DNA of 64,000 nucleotides from Marmoricola sp. (lineage in GTDB: Bacteria; Actinomycetota; Actinomycetes; Propionibacteriales; Nocardioidaceae). Positions 34,263 to 43,900 of the stretch are shown here, in pieces (position 1 is the stretch's first letter; each line of letters starts with the position of its first letter). The translations under genes were made by a program, and so were the position numbers. The stretch is from assembly GCA_025964775.1 (NCBI GenBank), contig JAOPYE010000029.1, forward strand, positions 146,690 to 210,689. Reading direction: 5' to 3'. A model generated the notes under the pieces. The model was not told where the DNA came from. It saw only the letters and a list, made by a program, of their open reading frames with translations, and did no database searches.

Positions 34263-34707
34263 GGTCCGGGACGTTCGACATCACCTCGATCCGGGTGCCG
34301 TCCGGATCGGTGTAGTAGAGCAGCCCGGTCTGCGCCGCCGGGTCGGAACCGACGTACGAGAGCGTCTGCGGGTGGACGGCCCCACCGGCGGCGACCACGG
34401 CCTCGGTCAGGTCGTCGACGTCATCGACCCGGAAGGACAGGTGCGTGAACCCGAGCTCGGTCATCGGCTTGCGCTCCCCCGACCCCGAGACCGGTACGTC
34501 GACCCACTGGAGCAGCTCGATCCGGATGTCGTCGCGCAGCAGCATCGCCGAGCGGAAGGCACCCTCCTGCTCCATCGTGGCCGCGACCTCGTTGTTCGCG
34601 AAGTCGAGCCGGTACAGCTCGGCGAACCCGAAGACGTCCGCATAGAAGCGGATCGACCGGTCGAGGTCCGTGACGGCGATGCCGATGTGCGAGAAGCCCT
34701 GGATCAT
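34255..34707 (-). CDS. VOC family protein (glyoxalase-like)
   Basis: A 150-residue VOC protein with paired beta-alpha-beta modules (GFSHIGIAVTDLDRSIRFYADVFGF and GFTHLSFRVDDVDDLTEAV). Putative metal ligands are His in each module and the glutamate in YYTDPDGTRIEVM. It resembles methylmalonyl-CoA epimerase or lactoylglutathione-lyase relatives, but the reaction cannot be assigned. CAGACT lies 7 nt before the ATG. Confidence 0.83.
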   Translation of the reverse strand: MIQGFSHIGIAVTDLDRSIRFYADVFGFAELYRLDFANNEVAATMEQEGAFRSAMLLRDDIRIELLQWVDVPVSGSGERKPMTELGFTHLSFRVDDVDDLTEAVVAAGGAVHPQTLSYVGSDPAAQTGLLYYTDPDGTRIEVMSNVPDLR

Positions 34708-34732
34708 GGGCGCCAGTCTGCAGCAAGCCGGA

Positions 34733-35185
34733 TCAGTCCGGGACGAGACCGCTCCAGTCCCAGCGAGGCAGCCTTAACCCGTCCGGGACGTCGTCGGCTG
34801 ATTCCGGGTAGGCCGACATCGCTGCGGTCGCCCAGGCGAAATAGGCCGTGAGCGCGGAAGCCAGGCGCTCGTCGCCCGACAGCCCCACGTCTGCCAGCGC
34901 CCCCACGAAGCAGGCGATCGCACGATCGTCCATCTCCTGGTGCTCGCCTTCACCGGAGTGCATCCGCAGCACCTCGGTCTCCTGGCCGAGCGACCCGGAG
35001 AACTCCGCGGGTCCACCGAGCGCCTCGGCCCAGTACGTCGCCAACCGCACGGTGTGCTCGTGGTGGAAGCCGTGCGAGAACGCGTGGCTGACCACAAGAT
35101 CGGCCAGACAGCGCTCGTGCCAGGCATCGGCCAGTGCGAGGCACCCGGGCATGCCGCCCACGGCTTCGAAGATGGTGGGTTCCAT
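34733..35185 (-). CDS. Truncated-hemoglobin-like protein
   Basis: The 150-residue protein has the layout of group II truncated hemoglobins. FEAVGGMPGCLALADAWHERCLAD resembles helices A-B; FSHGFHHEHTVRLATYWAEALGG is the region with the proximal-side histidine; and the C-terminus ends YFAWATAAMSAYPESADDVPDGL-RWDW, as in actinobacterial oxidoreductase-annotated globins. Oxygen or nitric-oxide chemistry is plausible. Haem binding cannot be proven from sequence. Confidence 0.72.
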   Translation of the reverse strand: MEPTIFEAVGGMPGCLALADAWHERCLADLVVSHAFSHGFHHEHTVRLATYWAEALGGPAEFSGSLGQETEVLRMHSGEGEHQEMDDRAIACFVGALADVGLSGDERLASALTAYFAWATAAMSAYPESADDVPDGLRLPRWDWSGLVPD

Positions 35186-35234
35186 GGACCCAGAATTGCA
35201 CGGGTTTCGGTGACCGGACGGTGCGAACGACCCC

Positions 35235-35240
35235 TACGAT
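35235..35240 (+). promoter_or_regulatory. Leaderless -10 box of the DUF6159-like gene
   Basis: TACGAT, then 6 nt, then the ATG at 35247. The divergent globin-like gene has AATTCT 6 nt before its own ATG. Confidence 0.6.
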
Positions 35241-35246
35241 GCTGAC

Positions 35247-36113
35247 ATGTTCAGCAAGAAGGACAAGCCGCCGAAATTCAACCCGTCACCCGGTCTGGTG
35301 AAGTTGTCCTACCGGCTGCTGCTTGAGGACAAGACCATGGTCGCCGTCCTTTTCATCGGCGGATTGACGTCGGCCTTCGTTCTCGCCGCCATCATCGTCC
35401 CCGCGTGGACGATCGGACACATCACGCCGGATCTCATGCACGGCGGTATCCGCGGACTTCTTGTCTACGCCGCAGCACTGTGGGCCGCCGCCTTCGTCAC
35501 GACATTCACGTCAGGGGTCGTCGTCGCCGCGGCCCACATTCGTTGCGAGAACGGCGAGCCTGACATCCGCCGCGCTCTAGCCGTTGCCTGGTCGCGTCGG
35601 GGTCCGCTTGCGGCCTGGGCAGCACTGTCGACCCTGGTCGCTCTTGTGATGCAACTCCTGGAACGCACGGGTGTCGCCGGGATCATTCTTCGATTGTTTG
35701 CCGGCATCACCTGGGCCGTCGCCACTGTCTTTGCGGTGCCGATTCTGATTGCCGAGGGCACCGGACCGCTCGAGACGACGCGTCGATCGGCGCAGATCGT
35801 GCGCGGCAAGCTCGGCACTGTCGTCCGCAGCAACATTCGGCTGGCCGCACCCTGGATCGCGGCCATGATCATCACGGCGTTCGTGGCGACAGGCGGGGGT
35901 ATCGCCTTTGGCGTCGGTGTCAGTGGAACCAACCTGCCCGCCGCCATCATCGGCGGAATCGTGATGACAGTCGCCGGCGTCGGGTTCTTCTTCTGTACGG
36001 CTACTTCGAGCGCCCTGAGTGCCTACCTGGACACCCTCCTGTACCGCCACGCTACGGGCCTTCCAGTTCCGCCGATCGAGCCACAAGACATGCCCCCTGC
36101 CCCTGTCTGGTAG
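35247..36113 (+). CDS. Polytopic membrane protein, DUF6159-like
   Basis: The 288-residue protein has about six membrane helices (near 32-58, 66-96, 118-137, 144-165, 197-222 and 230-255). It contains a conserved segment with REN-like AAAHIRCENGEPDIRRALAVAWSRRG and GPLETTRRSAQIVRGKLGTVV. It resembles the DUF6159 family of small membrane proteins. Function unknown. Codon use is slightly more AT-tolerant than in the neighbours. The next gene is convergent and begins 1 bp after the stop. Confidence 0.72.
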   Translation: MFSKKDKPPKFNPSPGLVKLSYRLLLEDKTMVAVLFIGGLTSAFVLAAIIVPAWTIGHITPDLMHGGIRGLLVYAAALWAAAFVTTFTSGVVVAAAHIRCENGEPDIRRALAVAWSRRGPLAAWAALSTLVALVMQLLERTGVAGIILRLFAGITWAVATVFAVPILIAEGTGPLETTRRSAQIVRGKLGTVVRSNIRLAAPWIAAMIITAFVATGGGIAFGVGVSGTNLPAAIIGGIVMTVAGVGFFFCTATSSALSAYLDTLLYRHATGLPVPPIEPQDMPPAPVW

Positions 36114-36114
36114 C

Positions 36115-36402
36115 TCAGATGTCGACGGCCAGGACGACCGTGACGACGTCTGCGATCTCGATCCGTTCGGCCGCCCGAACGACTGCTTTGAGCGGAACCA
36201 CATACCCGCCGTCCTTGGGCCACAGCGAGGTGGTCCAGCGCGTCCCGCCGATCTGCGCGGTCACCGGGATCATCCCCCAGCCGTAACTGACGGCAGCCGA
36301 CACGGACTCCAGCGCACCGCACTCCTCGTCCGGCACCCGGACGAAATGGTGGGGCGCCGGGCCCTTCCACCACCACACCTCGCCGGTGAACTCGAGATCC
36401 AT
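36115..36402 (-). CDS. DUF1905 family protein
   Basis: The 95-residue product matches DUF1905: EFTGEVWWWKGPAPHHFVRVP, then SYGWGMIPVTAQIGGTRWTTSLWPKDGGYVVPLKAVVR. These are small beta-rich proteins of unknown role. The ATG at 36402 begins right after the TfoX-like gene stop (36407), so the two are in one operon. Confidence 0.85.
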   Translation of the reverse strand: MDLEFTGEVWWWKGPAPHHFVRVPDEECGALESVSAAVSYGWGMIPVTAQIGGTRWTTSLWPKDGGYVVPLKAVVRAAERIEIADVVTVVLAVDI

Positions 36403-36406
36403 CGGC

Positions 36407-36739
36407 TCACTTCGGCGGGAGCGTGTGGGCGTAGTCGACGCCGTGCCGCACCCACCGTTGCAGGTCGGCATCAGCGGCGACCGCCTCGTCGTCGACCCGC
36501 AGCCAGCCGGTCATCTCGCGGCCGCGCATCTCCATCGGGAGCACGTGCTTCCCGTCGATCACCTCGATCGCGCGACTAGGGTCGGACCGCACCAGGAGCC
36601 CACCCTGCCCGCTGGCAGCGACAGCCATGTTGCCGCCGATCAGGAACGCCAGGCCGCCGAACATGCGCTTCTCGGTCACCGCTTCCTCGTCCTGGACGAA
36701 CTCCCGGATCCGGTCGGCAAGGTCTTCGTCGTACGCCAT
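36407..36739 (-). CDS. TfoX N-terminal domain protein
   Basis: The 110-residue protein consists of a TfoX_N domain: EKRMFGGLAFLIGGNMAVAASGQGGLLVR followed by GREMTGWLRVDDEAV. Proteobacterial TfoX regulates competence, but stand-alone actinobacterial domains have no known role. CAGACT lies 6 nt before the ATG. It is divergent from the NTF2-like gene at 36812. Confidence 0.87.
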   Translation of the reverse strand: MAYDEDLADRIREFVQDEEAVTEKRMFGGLAFLIGGNMAVAASGQGGLLVRSDPSRAIEVIDGKHVLPMEMRGREMTGWLRVDDEAVAADADLQRWVRHGVDYAHTLPPK

Positions 36740-36798
36740 GGGACGAGTCTGTCTGCCGGCACCGACAACGTCGAGACGAGACTGTCGGTGGCCATGGC

Positions 36799-36804
36799 TA
36801 CGGT
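36799..36804 (+). promoter_or_regulatory. Leaderless -10 box of the SnoaL-like gene
   Basis: TACGGT, then 7 nt, then the ATG at 36812. Confidence 0.6.
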
Positions 36805-36811
36805 CGAAACC

Positions 36812-37135
36812 ATGAGCATCGCTCCCGACATCATCAACCGGTACTACGCCGCATCGTCAGCCGGCGACATCGACACCCTCGTCGCTTGTTTCACCCCCGA
36901 CGCGGACGTGGTCGACGAGGGCCAGAGCTATCACGGCGCCGAGGAGATCCGAGCCTGGCGCGAGAGCCTGGCCTCGAGGTTCACCTACACGCTCGAGATC
37001 ACCGGGGTCGAGCAGACCGGAGAGGACGCGTACGTGGTGAGCACCCATCTCGAAGGCGACTTCCCGGGCGGGGTCGTCGATCTGGATCAGAGCTTCTCCC
37101 TCGTCGACGGGCTCATCTCAGCTCTTCGCATCTGA
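36812..37135 (+). CDS. SnoaL-like (NTF2 fold) protein
   Basis: A 107-residue single-domain protein. The INRYYAASSAGDIDTLVACFTPDADVVDEG start and the GAEEIRAWRE helix are diagnostic of the NTF2/SnoaL fold, which serves isomerases, hydrolases and orphan binding proteins. The ATG at 36812 is fixed by the promoter box. An upstream ATG in the same frame (36794) lies before the box. Its last 18 bp overlap the convergent epimerase gene. Confidence 0.82.
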   Translation: MSIAPDIINRYYAASSAGDIDTLVACFTPDADVVDEGQSYHGAEEIRAWRESLASRFTYTLEITGVEQTGEDAYVVSTHLEGDFPGGVVDLDQSFSLVDGLISALRI

Positions 37136-38029
37136 CCGCACGGGGACGAAGTAGGAGCCCGCGTCGAGATCCTCGATGAGTCCGGGACCAGCGGGGTCCC
37201 AGCCGAGCAGCTCGCGGGTGAGGTCGTTCGAGGCGGTCGCGTCGGTTCCGAAGAACATCCCGATCCAGTCGAAGTGCTCGACCGCGTTCTCGGCCGGGAC
37301 CGAGACGACCGGCAGGTCGAGCCCCCGGCCGATCGCTTCGGCGATGGCCCGCGTCGGGACGCCGGTTTCGCCGACCGCGTGCAGCACGGAGCCGGCCGGC
37401 GCATGGTCGATCGCGAGCCGGACCAGCCAGGCGGCGTCGTCGCGATGAACCGCGGACCAGCGGCTCTCGCCGTCACCGACGTACGCCGACACGCCCCGGG
37501 AGCGCGCGACGTCGACGAGCGTCGAGACGAACCCGTGGTCCCCGGCACCGTGCACGGTCGGTGCGAACCGGACCACCAGCGAACGCACCCCGCGGTCGGC
37601 GAGGGCCAGCGCCGCGTGCGCGTTGGCGATCCGCGGATGGACACCCACGTCGGCCCGGTCGGCTTCGGTCCCGACCCGACCGGGAGCAAGGCCGAGCGTG
37701 CCCGAGGCCATCAACAACGGTCGGTCGGTGCCTTCCAGGGCAGCGCCGAACGCCTCGATGGCTGCCAGGTCCATCCGGGCCGCGTCGGGCATCCGCGAGA
37801 AGTCGTGCAGGTATGCGAGGTGGATGACACCGTCACTGGCCGCGGCGGCGGCGTGCAGGGTGTCGGGGTCGTCGAGCGAGCCCCTGACCACTTCGATCCC
37901 GTTGGCCTCGAGCGTGGCACCGGACTGGTCCGACCGGGCCAGGGCGACGACCTGGTGCCCGGCGTCGAGAAGCTCGGGAACGACGGCGGATCCGATCCAG
38001 CCGGTCGCTCCGGTGACGAAGATGCGCAT
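37118..38029 (-). CDS. NAD-dependent epimerase/SDR family protein
   Basis: A 303-residue extended SDR with Rossmann motif TGATGWIGSAVVPELLDAGH. Substrate contacts are atypical: the usual catalytic Tyr-x3-Lys is not evident, as the equivalent segment reads IANAHAALAL. It therefore resembles NmrA-like or atypical SDRs. GGAGGT 5 nt upstream of the ATG is a strong ribosome binding site, so this gene has a leader. Two 19-bp palindromes lie between it and the divergent TetR gene. Confidence 0.83.
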   Translation of the reverse strand: MRIFVTGATGWIGSAVVPELLDAGHQVVALARSDQSGATLEANGIEVVRGSLDDPDTLHAAAAASDGVIHLAYLHDFSRMPDAARMDLAAIEAFGAALEGTDRPLLMASGTLGLAPGRVGTEADRADVGVHPRIANAHAALALADRGVRSLVVRFAPTVHGAGDHGFVSTLVDVARSRGVSAYVGDGESRWSAVHRDDAAWLVRLAIDHAPAGSVLHAVGETGVPTRAIAEAIGRGLDLPVVSVPAENAVEHFDWIGMFFGTDATASNDLTRELLGWDPAGPGLIEDLDAGSYFVPVRSDAKS

Positions 38030-38050
38030 GAGAAGACCTCCACGAGAGTT

Positions 38051-38069
38051 GATGTCACTTGATGACATC
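38051..38069. promoter_or_regulatory. Operator 1 of the SDR/TetR divergent pair
   Basis: GATGTCA-CTTGA-TGACATC is a perfect inverted repeat with 7-bp arms and a 5-nt centre, located in the leader or promoter of the SDR gene. Confidence 0.8.
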
Positions 38070-38081
38070 AACGTAGCACGC

Positions 38082-38100
38082 GATGTCACACAGTGTCATC
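38082..38100. promoter_or_regulatory. Operator 2 of the SDR/TetR divergent pair
   Basis: GATGTCACACAGTGTCATC repeats the plan of operator 1 with one mismatch between arms. Its centre is 31 bp from operator 1, three helical turns. It overlaps the expected -35 of the TetR gene. Confidence 0.8.
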
Positions 38101-38103
38101 CCC

Positions 38104-38109
38104 TAGACT
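38104..38109 (+). promoter_or_regulatory. Leaderless -10 box of the TetR gene at 38116
   Basis: TAGACT, then 6 nt, then the ATG at 38116. It lies 3 bp after operator 2. Confidence 0.65.
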
Positions 38110-38115
38110 CGTCGC

Positions 38116-38682
38116 ATGAGTCGCTGGGAGCCGGGCGCAAGCGGACGTCTGCGCGACGCAGCGATGGAGCTGTACGTCGAGCGTGGCTTCGCCCAGACCA
38201 CGGTGGCCGAGATCGCTGAACGTGCCGGGGTCACCCCGAGGACCTTCTTCCGGTACTTCGCCGACAAGCGCGAGGTCCTCTTCGGCGGCTCGACCCTGCT
38301 GCAGGAGGCCATGGTCGAGGCACTGCACAACGCGCCGCCCGCAGCACCTCCGATGGTCGCGGTCACGGCAGCGCTCGACAGTGCCGCCGACTTCCTCGGA
38401 GGTCGTCATGACTTCTCCCGGCAGCGCCAGGCGTTGATCAAGGCCAATCCGGAGCTGCAGGAGCGCGAGCTGATCAAGCTGGCGACCCTCGCCTCGGCGC
38501 TGACCGACGGTCTCCGACTCCGTGGTGTGCCGGACCCGGAGGCCGGCCTGGCCGCCGAGACCGGGATGGCGGTCTTCCGCGTGGCGTTCGACAGCTGGGC
38601 CACCGGTGCGGGAGACCGCGAGCTTGCTCAGGTGATGAGTGACGCGATGGGTCGGCTCAGCTCGATCACCCAGGACCGGTGA
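38116..38682 (+). CDS. TetR family transcriptional regulator
   Basis: A 188-residue TetR protein. The HTH is clear in GFAQTTVAEIAERAGVTPRTFFRYFADKREVLFGG. The C-terminal domain is helical. It is divergent from the SDR gene, and the two operators between them match each other, so it most likely represses both itself and the SDR gene. Inducer unknown. Confidence 0.9.
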   Translation: MSRWEPGASGRLRDAAMELYVERGFAQTTVAEIAERAGVTPRTFFRYFADKREVLFGGSTLLQEAMVEALHNAPPAAPPMVAVTAALDSAADFLGGRHDFSRQRQALIKANPELQERELIKLATLASALTDGLRLRGVPDPEAGLAAETGMAVFRVAFDSWATGAGDRELAQVMSDAMGRLSSITQDR

Positions 38683-38697
38683 ACCGGACCCCGACGC

Positions 38698-39153
38698 TCA
38701 GGGCACCGATCCCATCGCCTGGTGCATGCCCCGGGTCGCGAGCTGGTCGGCGAGCTCGTTGTCGGCGATGCCGGCATGGCCCTTCACCCAGAACCACTCG
38801 ACCTGGTGCTGGTTGCAGGCGTCCTGCAGACGCTGCCAGAGGTCGACGTTCTTGACCGGCTGCTTGGCCGACGTCCGCCAGCCGTTCTGCTCCCAGCCGG
38901 CGACCCACTTGGTGATGCCGTTCCGGACATAGGTGCTGTCGGTGTAGAAGTGCACGACGACGGGGCGCTTGAGTGCTTCGAGCGCCATGATCGGCGCCAT
39001 CAGCTCCATCCGGTTGTTCGTGGTCTCCCCCGGCTCGCCTCCACAGAGCTCGAGGACGTGCTCGCCCTGGCGCAGCACGGCGCCCCAGCCACCGGGGCCC
39101 GGATTCGGCGTACAGCCGCCGTCGGTATGGATGACCACCACGTCTTCACTCAC
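38698..39153 (-). CDS. rnhA: Ribonuclease HI
   Basis: RNase HI cleaves the RNA strand of RNA-DNA hybrids. The 151-residue protein has all catalytic residues: D11 (HTDGGC), E50 (NNRMEL), D72 (YTDSTY) and D136 (NELADQL), plus the WVKGHAG histidine (H126). Family-typical substrate helix [20 protein letters not shown] is present. The GTG start has CATGAT 6 nt upstream. Confidence 0.96.
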   Translation of the reverse strand: MSEDVVVIHTDGGCTPNPGPGGWGAVLRQGEHVLELCGGEPGETTNNRMELMAPIMALEALKRPVVVHFYTDSTYVRNGITKWVAGWEQNGWRTSAKQPVKNVDLWQRLQDACNQHQVEWFWVKGHAGIADNELADQLATRGMHQAMGSVP

Positions 39154-39181
39154 CGCGACATCATGCCTTGCGGCAGGGGCT

Positions 39182-39370
39182 CTACTTCGACCGCCGGTGG
39201 AAGATCCGGTAGAAGTTGATGTCGTAGCCCCAGCCGAACGCTCGAGGGGTCATCACCCGGGACTCGTCGGGATTCCACATCCGGTCCTTGTAGCGGGTCT
39301 TCGTCGGGCGGCGCCAGTCATACGGCACCCCGAGGAACGTGCCCGTGCGTGGTTCTTCGCCTCTGACCAT
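39182..39370 (-). CDS. DUF5808 small protein
   Basis: A 62-residue ORF with [13 protein letters not shown] and [24 protein letters not shown], the pattern of DUF5808 proteins that describe a small basic, tryptophan-containing domain in actinobacteria. TACGCT lies exactly 6 nt before the ATG at 39370, supporting this short start over a longer open frame upstream. Function unknown. Confidence 0.82.
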   Translation of the reverse strand: MVRGEEPRTGTFLGVPYDWRRPTKTRYKDRMWNPDESRVMTPRAFGWGYDINFYRIFHRRSK

Positions 39371-39376
39371 GCTTCC

Positions 39377-39382
39377 AGCGTA
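39377..39382 (-). promoter_or_regulatory. Leaderless -10 box of the DUF5808 gene
   Basis: TACGCT on the minus strand, then 6 nt, then the ATG at 39370. Confidence 0.6.
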
Positions 39383-39433
39383 GCCACCGGCCCCCACGAA
39401 CCGCGGCTTGGAGCGAGCAGGGAGACTCGGCCC

Positions 39434-39694
39434 ATGGTGAGCATCCTGCTGTCGGTGACGTTCGCGTGCGGGCTGCTGATCGCCGTGGCCCACGTCCTCA
39501 ACCAGAGCTTCATCGCCCCGGTCTACGACGTCGCCGCGAACCTGGCCGCCTTCGCGAGCGCGATGGCCGCGTCGATCCTGCTCGGCCACGTGGTGCCCGC
39601 AACCTTCTCGGCGGTGGCCATCGGCTGCTGGCTCGTGCTGGCGCGCCGGACGATCCTGGCCCGGCGAGGTCAACCAGCGACCGCGGCGTCGTGA
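39434..39694 (+). CDS. Small membrane protein, unknown
   Basis: An 86-residue protein with two to three hydrophobic segments (about 2-22, 32-50 and 54-72) and no recognisable family. GAGACT lies 6 nt before the ATG at 39434. Its last 25 bp overlap the convergent MFS gene, which weakens confidence in the exact 3' end but not in the reading frame. Confidence 0.55.
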   Translation: MVSILLSVTFACGLLIAVAHVLNQSFIAPVYDVAANLAAFASAMAASILLGHVVPATFSAVAIGCWLVLARRTILARRGQPATAAS

Positions 39695-40926
39695 GTTCGA
39701 TCCGCCCGCATGGTCCGCAGCACCAGGAACAAGGCGACGAGCGCGATCGCGTTGGCGATCAGGACCACCGCGATCGCCACGTCCGGTGACCTGTCGTAGG
39801 AGAAGCCGAGGAGCCCGCCGGCAACGAGCAGCGCGGCCCCGCGAACGAACGCCAACCAGCCGAACGCCACGGCCCGGGACGTGCTGGGCACCAGCTCGGT
39901 CACGACGGCCTTGACCGTCGAGTCGAGAACGCCGTTGACGACTCCCCAGACGGCGACGCCGACCCAGATCAACCAGACCCGATCGGTCAGGGCAAGGGCG
40001 GAGAGGCCGGCGGCGACAGGCACGGCGAGCAGCGTCAGCGGACCGCGCCGGTCGTAGACCCTGCCCATCACGAGTCCGCTGAGCCCGTCGACGGCCATCG
40101 CGACCGCGAACAGGAGCGGTACCTGCGCGTCGCTGAGAAGGTGGCGGGTCTGGGCGTGGAACGCGAGGAGCGGGAACGAAGCGACTCCGCAGGAGAGGAT
40201 GCCGACTGCGCCGACGTACTGCCAGAACAGTCGGGGCAGATGCCCGGAGGCGGGCGCACCGGTCACTGCGTCGCGCTGCTCGACAGTTCCGGTTTCGTAC
40301 GCCGCCGGGTCAGGCACCCGCCGGCGGAGCCACCCCAGTACGACGAGCACCGCGACGCCGGGAACGGCGAGTGAGCCGAAGGCCAGCCGGTAGTCACCGG
40401 CGCGCCAGCTCAGCAGCGCCGCCAACAGGAGCGGCCCCAGCACGGCACCCGTCTGATCCAGGGCCTGATGGACCCCGAACGCACTGCCGCGGCCGGTCTG
40501 CGCGGACGCGTGGGAGAGCAAGGTGTCCTTGGCCGGCGACCGCACGGCCTTCCCGAGCCGCTCGGTGCCGTAGAGCAGCAACGCGGGCGCCATCAGGCTG
40601 GTGACTCCGATCAGCGGCACGCTCAGCACCGTCAGCGCGTAGCCCAGGATCGTCCAGGTCCAGTAGCGACGCGTGCGCTGGACCGCGTAGCCCGACACGA
40701 CGCGCAGGCTGTAGCCGATGAACTCGCCGCCACCGGCCACCAGACCGACGACGGTGGCGGAGGCGCCTAGCGTCGCGAGGTAGGGCCCGATGATGCTGCG
40801 AGCACCTTCGTAGACCATGTCGGCCAGCAGGCTGACGATCCCGAAGACCAGCACGAAATGCCAGGGCTTCATACCGGGACGGGCCAGACCTCCCGGCTGC
40901 GTCGGGTCATCACTCTCCACGGTCAC
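39670..40926 (-). CDS. MFS transporter
   Basis: The 418-residue protein has twelve predicted helices and MFS-type loops, including GAEDTRLL-like RLGKAVRSPAKDTLLSHA and the GRVYDRRGPL motif after helix 8. The sequence follows permeases with a fused two-half symmetry. The RSPAKDTLLS loop occurs in a subgroup with unclassified substrates. The GTG at 40926 is the probable start. No regulator or enzyme partner is adjacent, so the substrate is unknown. Confidence 0.85.
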   Translation of the reverse strand: MTVESDDPTQPGGLARPGMKPWHFVLVFGIVSLLADMVYEGARSIIGPYLATLGASATVVGLVAGGGEFIGYSLRVVSGYAVQRTRRYWTWTILGYALTVLSVPLIGVTSLMAPALLLYGTERLGKAVRSPAKDTLLSHASAQTGRGSAFGVHQALDQTGAVLGPLLLAALLSWRAGDYRLAFGSLAVPGVAVLVVLGWLRRRVPDPAAYETGTVEQRDAVTGAPASGHLPRLFWQYVGAVGILSCGVASFPLLAFHAQTRHLLSDAQVPLLFAVAMAVDGLSGLVMGRVYDRRGPLTLLAVPVAAGLSALALTDRVWLIWVGVAVWGVVNGVLDSTVKAVVTELVPSTSRAVAFGWLAFVRGAALLVAGGLLGFSYDRSPDVAIAVVLIANAIALVALFLVLRTMRADRTHDAAVAG

Positions 40927-40959
40927 TCCGGGCGGTCGAGGGGCTAATCAGGTCGGCGC

Positions 40960-43900
40960 TCAGAGCGAATGCAGGACCACCGTCCGGCTGGTGCTCGGGC
41001 GCAGGTTGCGGTTGCCGCGGTAGTAGACGGTGAGCCGGTAGGTGCCCGGACGCAGCAGGGGCAGTGCGATCGTGATCGTGCCGTTGGCACTCCTGCTCAG
41101 CAGGACACGGCTGATCCTGGTGGTGCCGTCGTAGACCGCCAGGATTCCCGTCGGGGTCGTCCCCCAGGCCGCCACCGTCATCGTGATCTTCGCGTGCGCT
41201 CGGTGACGCACACGTGACGTGTTCAACCTGGCACTGGTGGTGGTCGCTTCCTTCCGGATCGTGACCGCTCCTGGGGCCGAGGTACTCGGGGCGACGTCGA
41301 GGTTGCCGTGGTACGTCACCGCGATCCGATAGGCGCCTGTCGGGACGGCGGTCCCCGACACGAGGATCCTCGCGGTCGCGGTGTAGCGGCCGTTGGAGTA
41401 CGTGCTTGCACCCAAGGTCGCGGTCCCGAGGGTGGTCGTTCCGGCCTTCGCGGTCACCGTGCCCGAAACGGTCAGAGCGGAGCTGACGGTGACCGGGATC
41501 GAGTACACGTGCCCATAGGTCGCCGCAGCAGGGACGGTGGCCGTCGTCGTGGAGCGAGCGAGTGGGGTGACCGATGCCGGACTGCTCAGCTGCGAGATGC
41601 CCATGCGGTTGGACGCGGTGACCGTGACGGTGTAGGCGCTGCCGTCCAGAAGTCCGGCGATGGTGCACGAGGTCGTGGTCGCCGCCGTGGTCGAGCAGCT
41701 TGCACCCCCGGGCTGCGCCGTTGCGGTGTACGCCGTGATCGTTGAGCCGCCGTTGTACGGGGCCGACCAGGAGACCCGGGCCGCACCATCACCGGATGCT
41801 GCCGACACACCGGTGGGTGCGTTCGGCACCGTCGCCGGAGTGACAGCGGTCGAGGGCGTCGAGGCCGGGCCTGTCCCGATGGCGTTGGCCGCGGCGACGG
41901 TGAACGTGTAGGCGTGTCCGTTCGTCAACCCGGTCGCGGTGCACGAGGTGGTCGTCGAGGACAGGCTGCCGGCACACACCGTGGACCTTGCGTTGCGGTT
42001 CGAGGTGTCGATCGCGACAACCGTGTAACCGGTCACGGCAGACCCACCGTCGAAAGCAGGAGCGGACCAGGACACGGTTGCCGAGTGGTCGGCGGACGAC
42101 GCCGCCACCCCGGTTGGTGCATCAGGAGGACCCTGGGGCGTCACCGGGGTCGACGCAACCGACGCTGCGGAGGTCCCGATGCTGTTGGTCGCGGTCACGG
42201 TGAACGTGTATGCCGTCGCGTTGGTCAACCCGGTCACCGTCGCGGTGGTCGCACCCGTCGTACTGGCCGTGCGGCCTCCCGGGGACGCTGTCACCTTGTA
42301 CGCCGTTATCGGCGCACCTCCGTTGCTGGCAGGGGCGCTCCACGAGACCACGGCCTTGGCGTTGCCCGGAGTGGCCGACACACCTGTCGGTGCCCCGGGA
42401 ACGGTGACGATCAGCCGGAACGCCATCGCGTCCACGCCGATCTTCGTCTTGGTCGCGCTGGGGTCGTTGTCACCGACGTGAACCACGATCGAACCACCAG
42501 CCTTGGCGGTGTAGGTGCCGAGGTTCGCGTAGGCGCCGTTGGATTGCTGGCTGATGATCTTGTGGGTCGTACCGAGGGCGTCGGTGATCGTGTACGGCGC
42601 CTTCGCGGTCGCGTTCGTCGACGGGATGTAGGCCTCGACGGCGTAGCGACCAGGTGCCAGGTGCGCCGACCAGGTAGCCCCGTTGGCCTCGGTCGAGCCG
42701 TTCGAGTACGTCCAGTAAGCCATCCGCTTCAGTCCCGCCGGGGCTCCGGATCGCCAGTACGTCATGGACCCGGTGAAGACGAATCCGCTGCTGCCCGGCC
42801 CCAGGACGTTGGTGCCGTAATTGACGGGAACCGCGGTGCCCGCGACGGCTGCATCCACCCAGTTGGCGTCGATGTTCAAGCTGACTCCGCCCCAGCTCTG
42901 GTTGGCGCCGCCGGCGTACTGGTGCACCCGCTGGTGACTTCTCCAGTAGTTGTCGGAAAACGCCGGGTAGCTGCTCGCGTCGGACGTGGTCTGGAGCTGG
43001 TTCCAGTGCGCGAACCAGACGTCATCGGGCACGTTGAACCCGGTCGAGCCCACCGAGGTTGCCATGTTGACCATCAGCGAGGCGGTGCTGCCGTAGGCGC
43101 CGGACTTGTACCCGAGGCGGTGCAGCTCGGCGGTCCAGGCGGAGACGAACTTCATCACCGTCTGCATGCACCCGGCCACTCCGGAGTTGTAGGCCTCCAT
43201 GTCGTAGTAGATCGGCGTGCCTGCGCCCAGGCCGAAGAACTTGGCGCGTGAGACGGCGTCGTCAGCGCTGGAGGTGCCTTGCGCGGCGGCCTTGGACGCG
43301 ACGATCGTGGCCAGGCCGGACTGGTAGACGCACGGAGCCTGGACCCCCACGTAGAGCGGCAGGAGCCCGAAGCCCAGGGCACGCACCTGCGTGACCCAGC
43401 TGGCGGAGAGATTGCCGTCGCCACAGGCCCGCATCGACCCGCCGATGTAGATCCCGGCCGCTCGGTACGGCGAGCTGAGCCAGGCCTTCATGCTGGTGAC
43501 AGACGGCGCGGAGCAGGTGTCGAAGGCCATCCCGGTGAACGTCGAGGACGCGCCAGTGGCCGCAGGCTGCGCGGTGAAGGAAGCTGGCGTGGAAGCTGCG
43601 CGGGCCGCGGGTGCGTCGGTGGTCGCGGCCGCGGTCACTGTCGGTGCCGGTGCCGAGGTCGGCGGCGTTCCTGACGCGACCGCGGAGGAGAGGACGTGGT
43701 CGACCGAAGAGCTGTCCGTCCCCCAGGTCGCGTCGAGTTCGACGCCCTGGGCAGGGAACTCGGCCTGCTCGTCGTGAGCGACCGGCTCGACCCCCACTCG
43801 GGCGGCCAGGCCGCCCACTCTCGCGGCATGGGACATGGTCACGTCCTGCGGCGCGCTCGCTACCGGCCTCAACCAGATCGTGTCGCTCCGCCCGACCGCG

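Noticed and set aside
41600..42400. Repeated motifs in the FN3 region suggesting a DNA-level tandem repeat
   Set aside because: The repeats are at protein level (FN3 domains) and are too diverged in DNA to be a tandem array.
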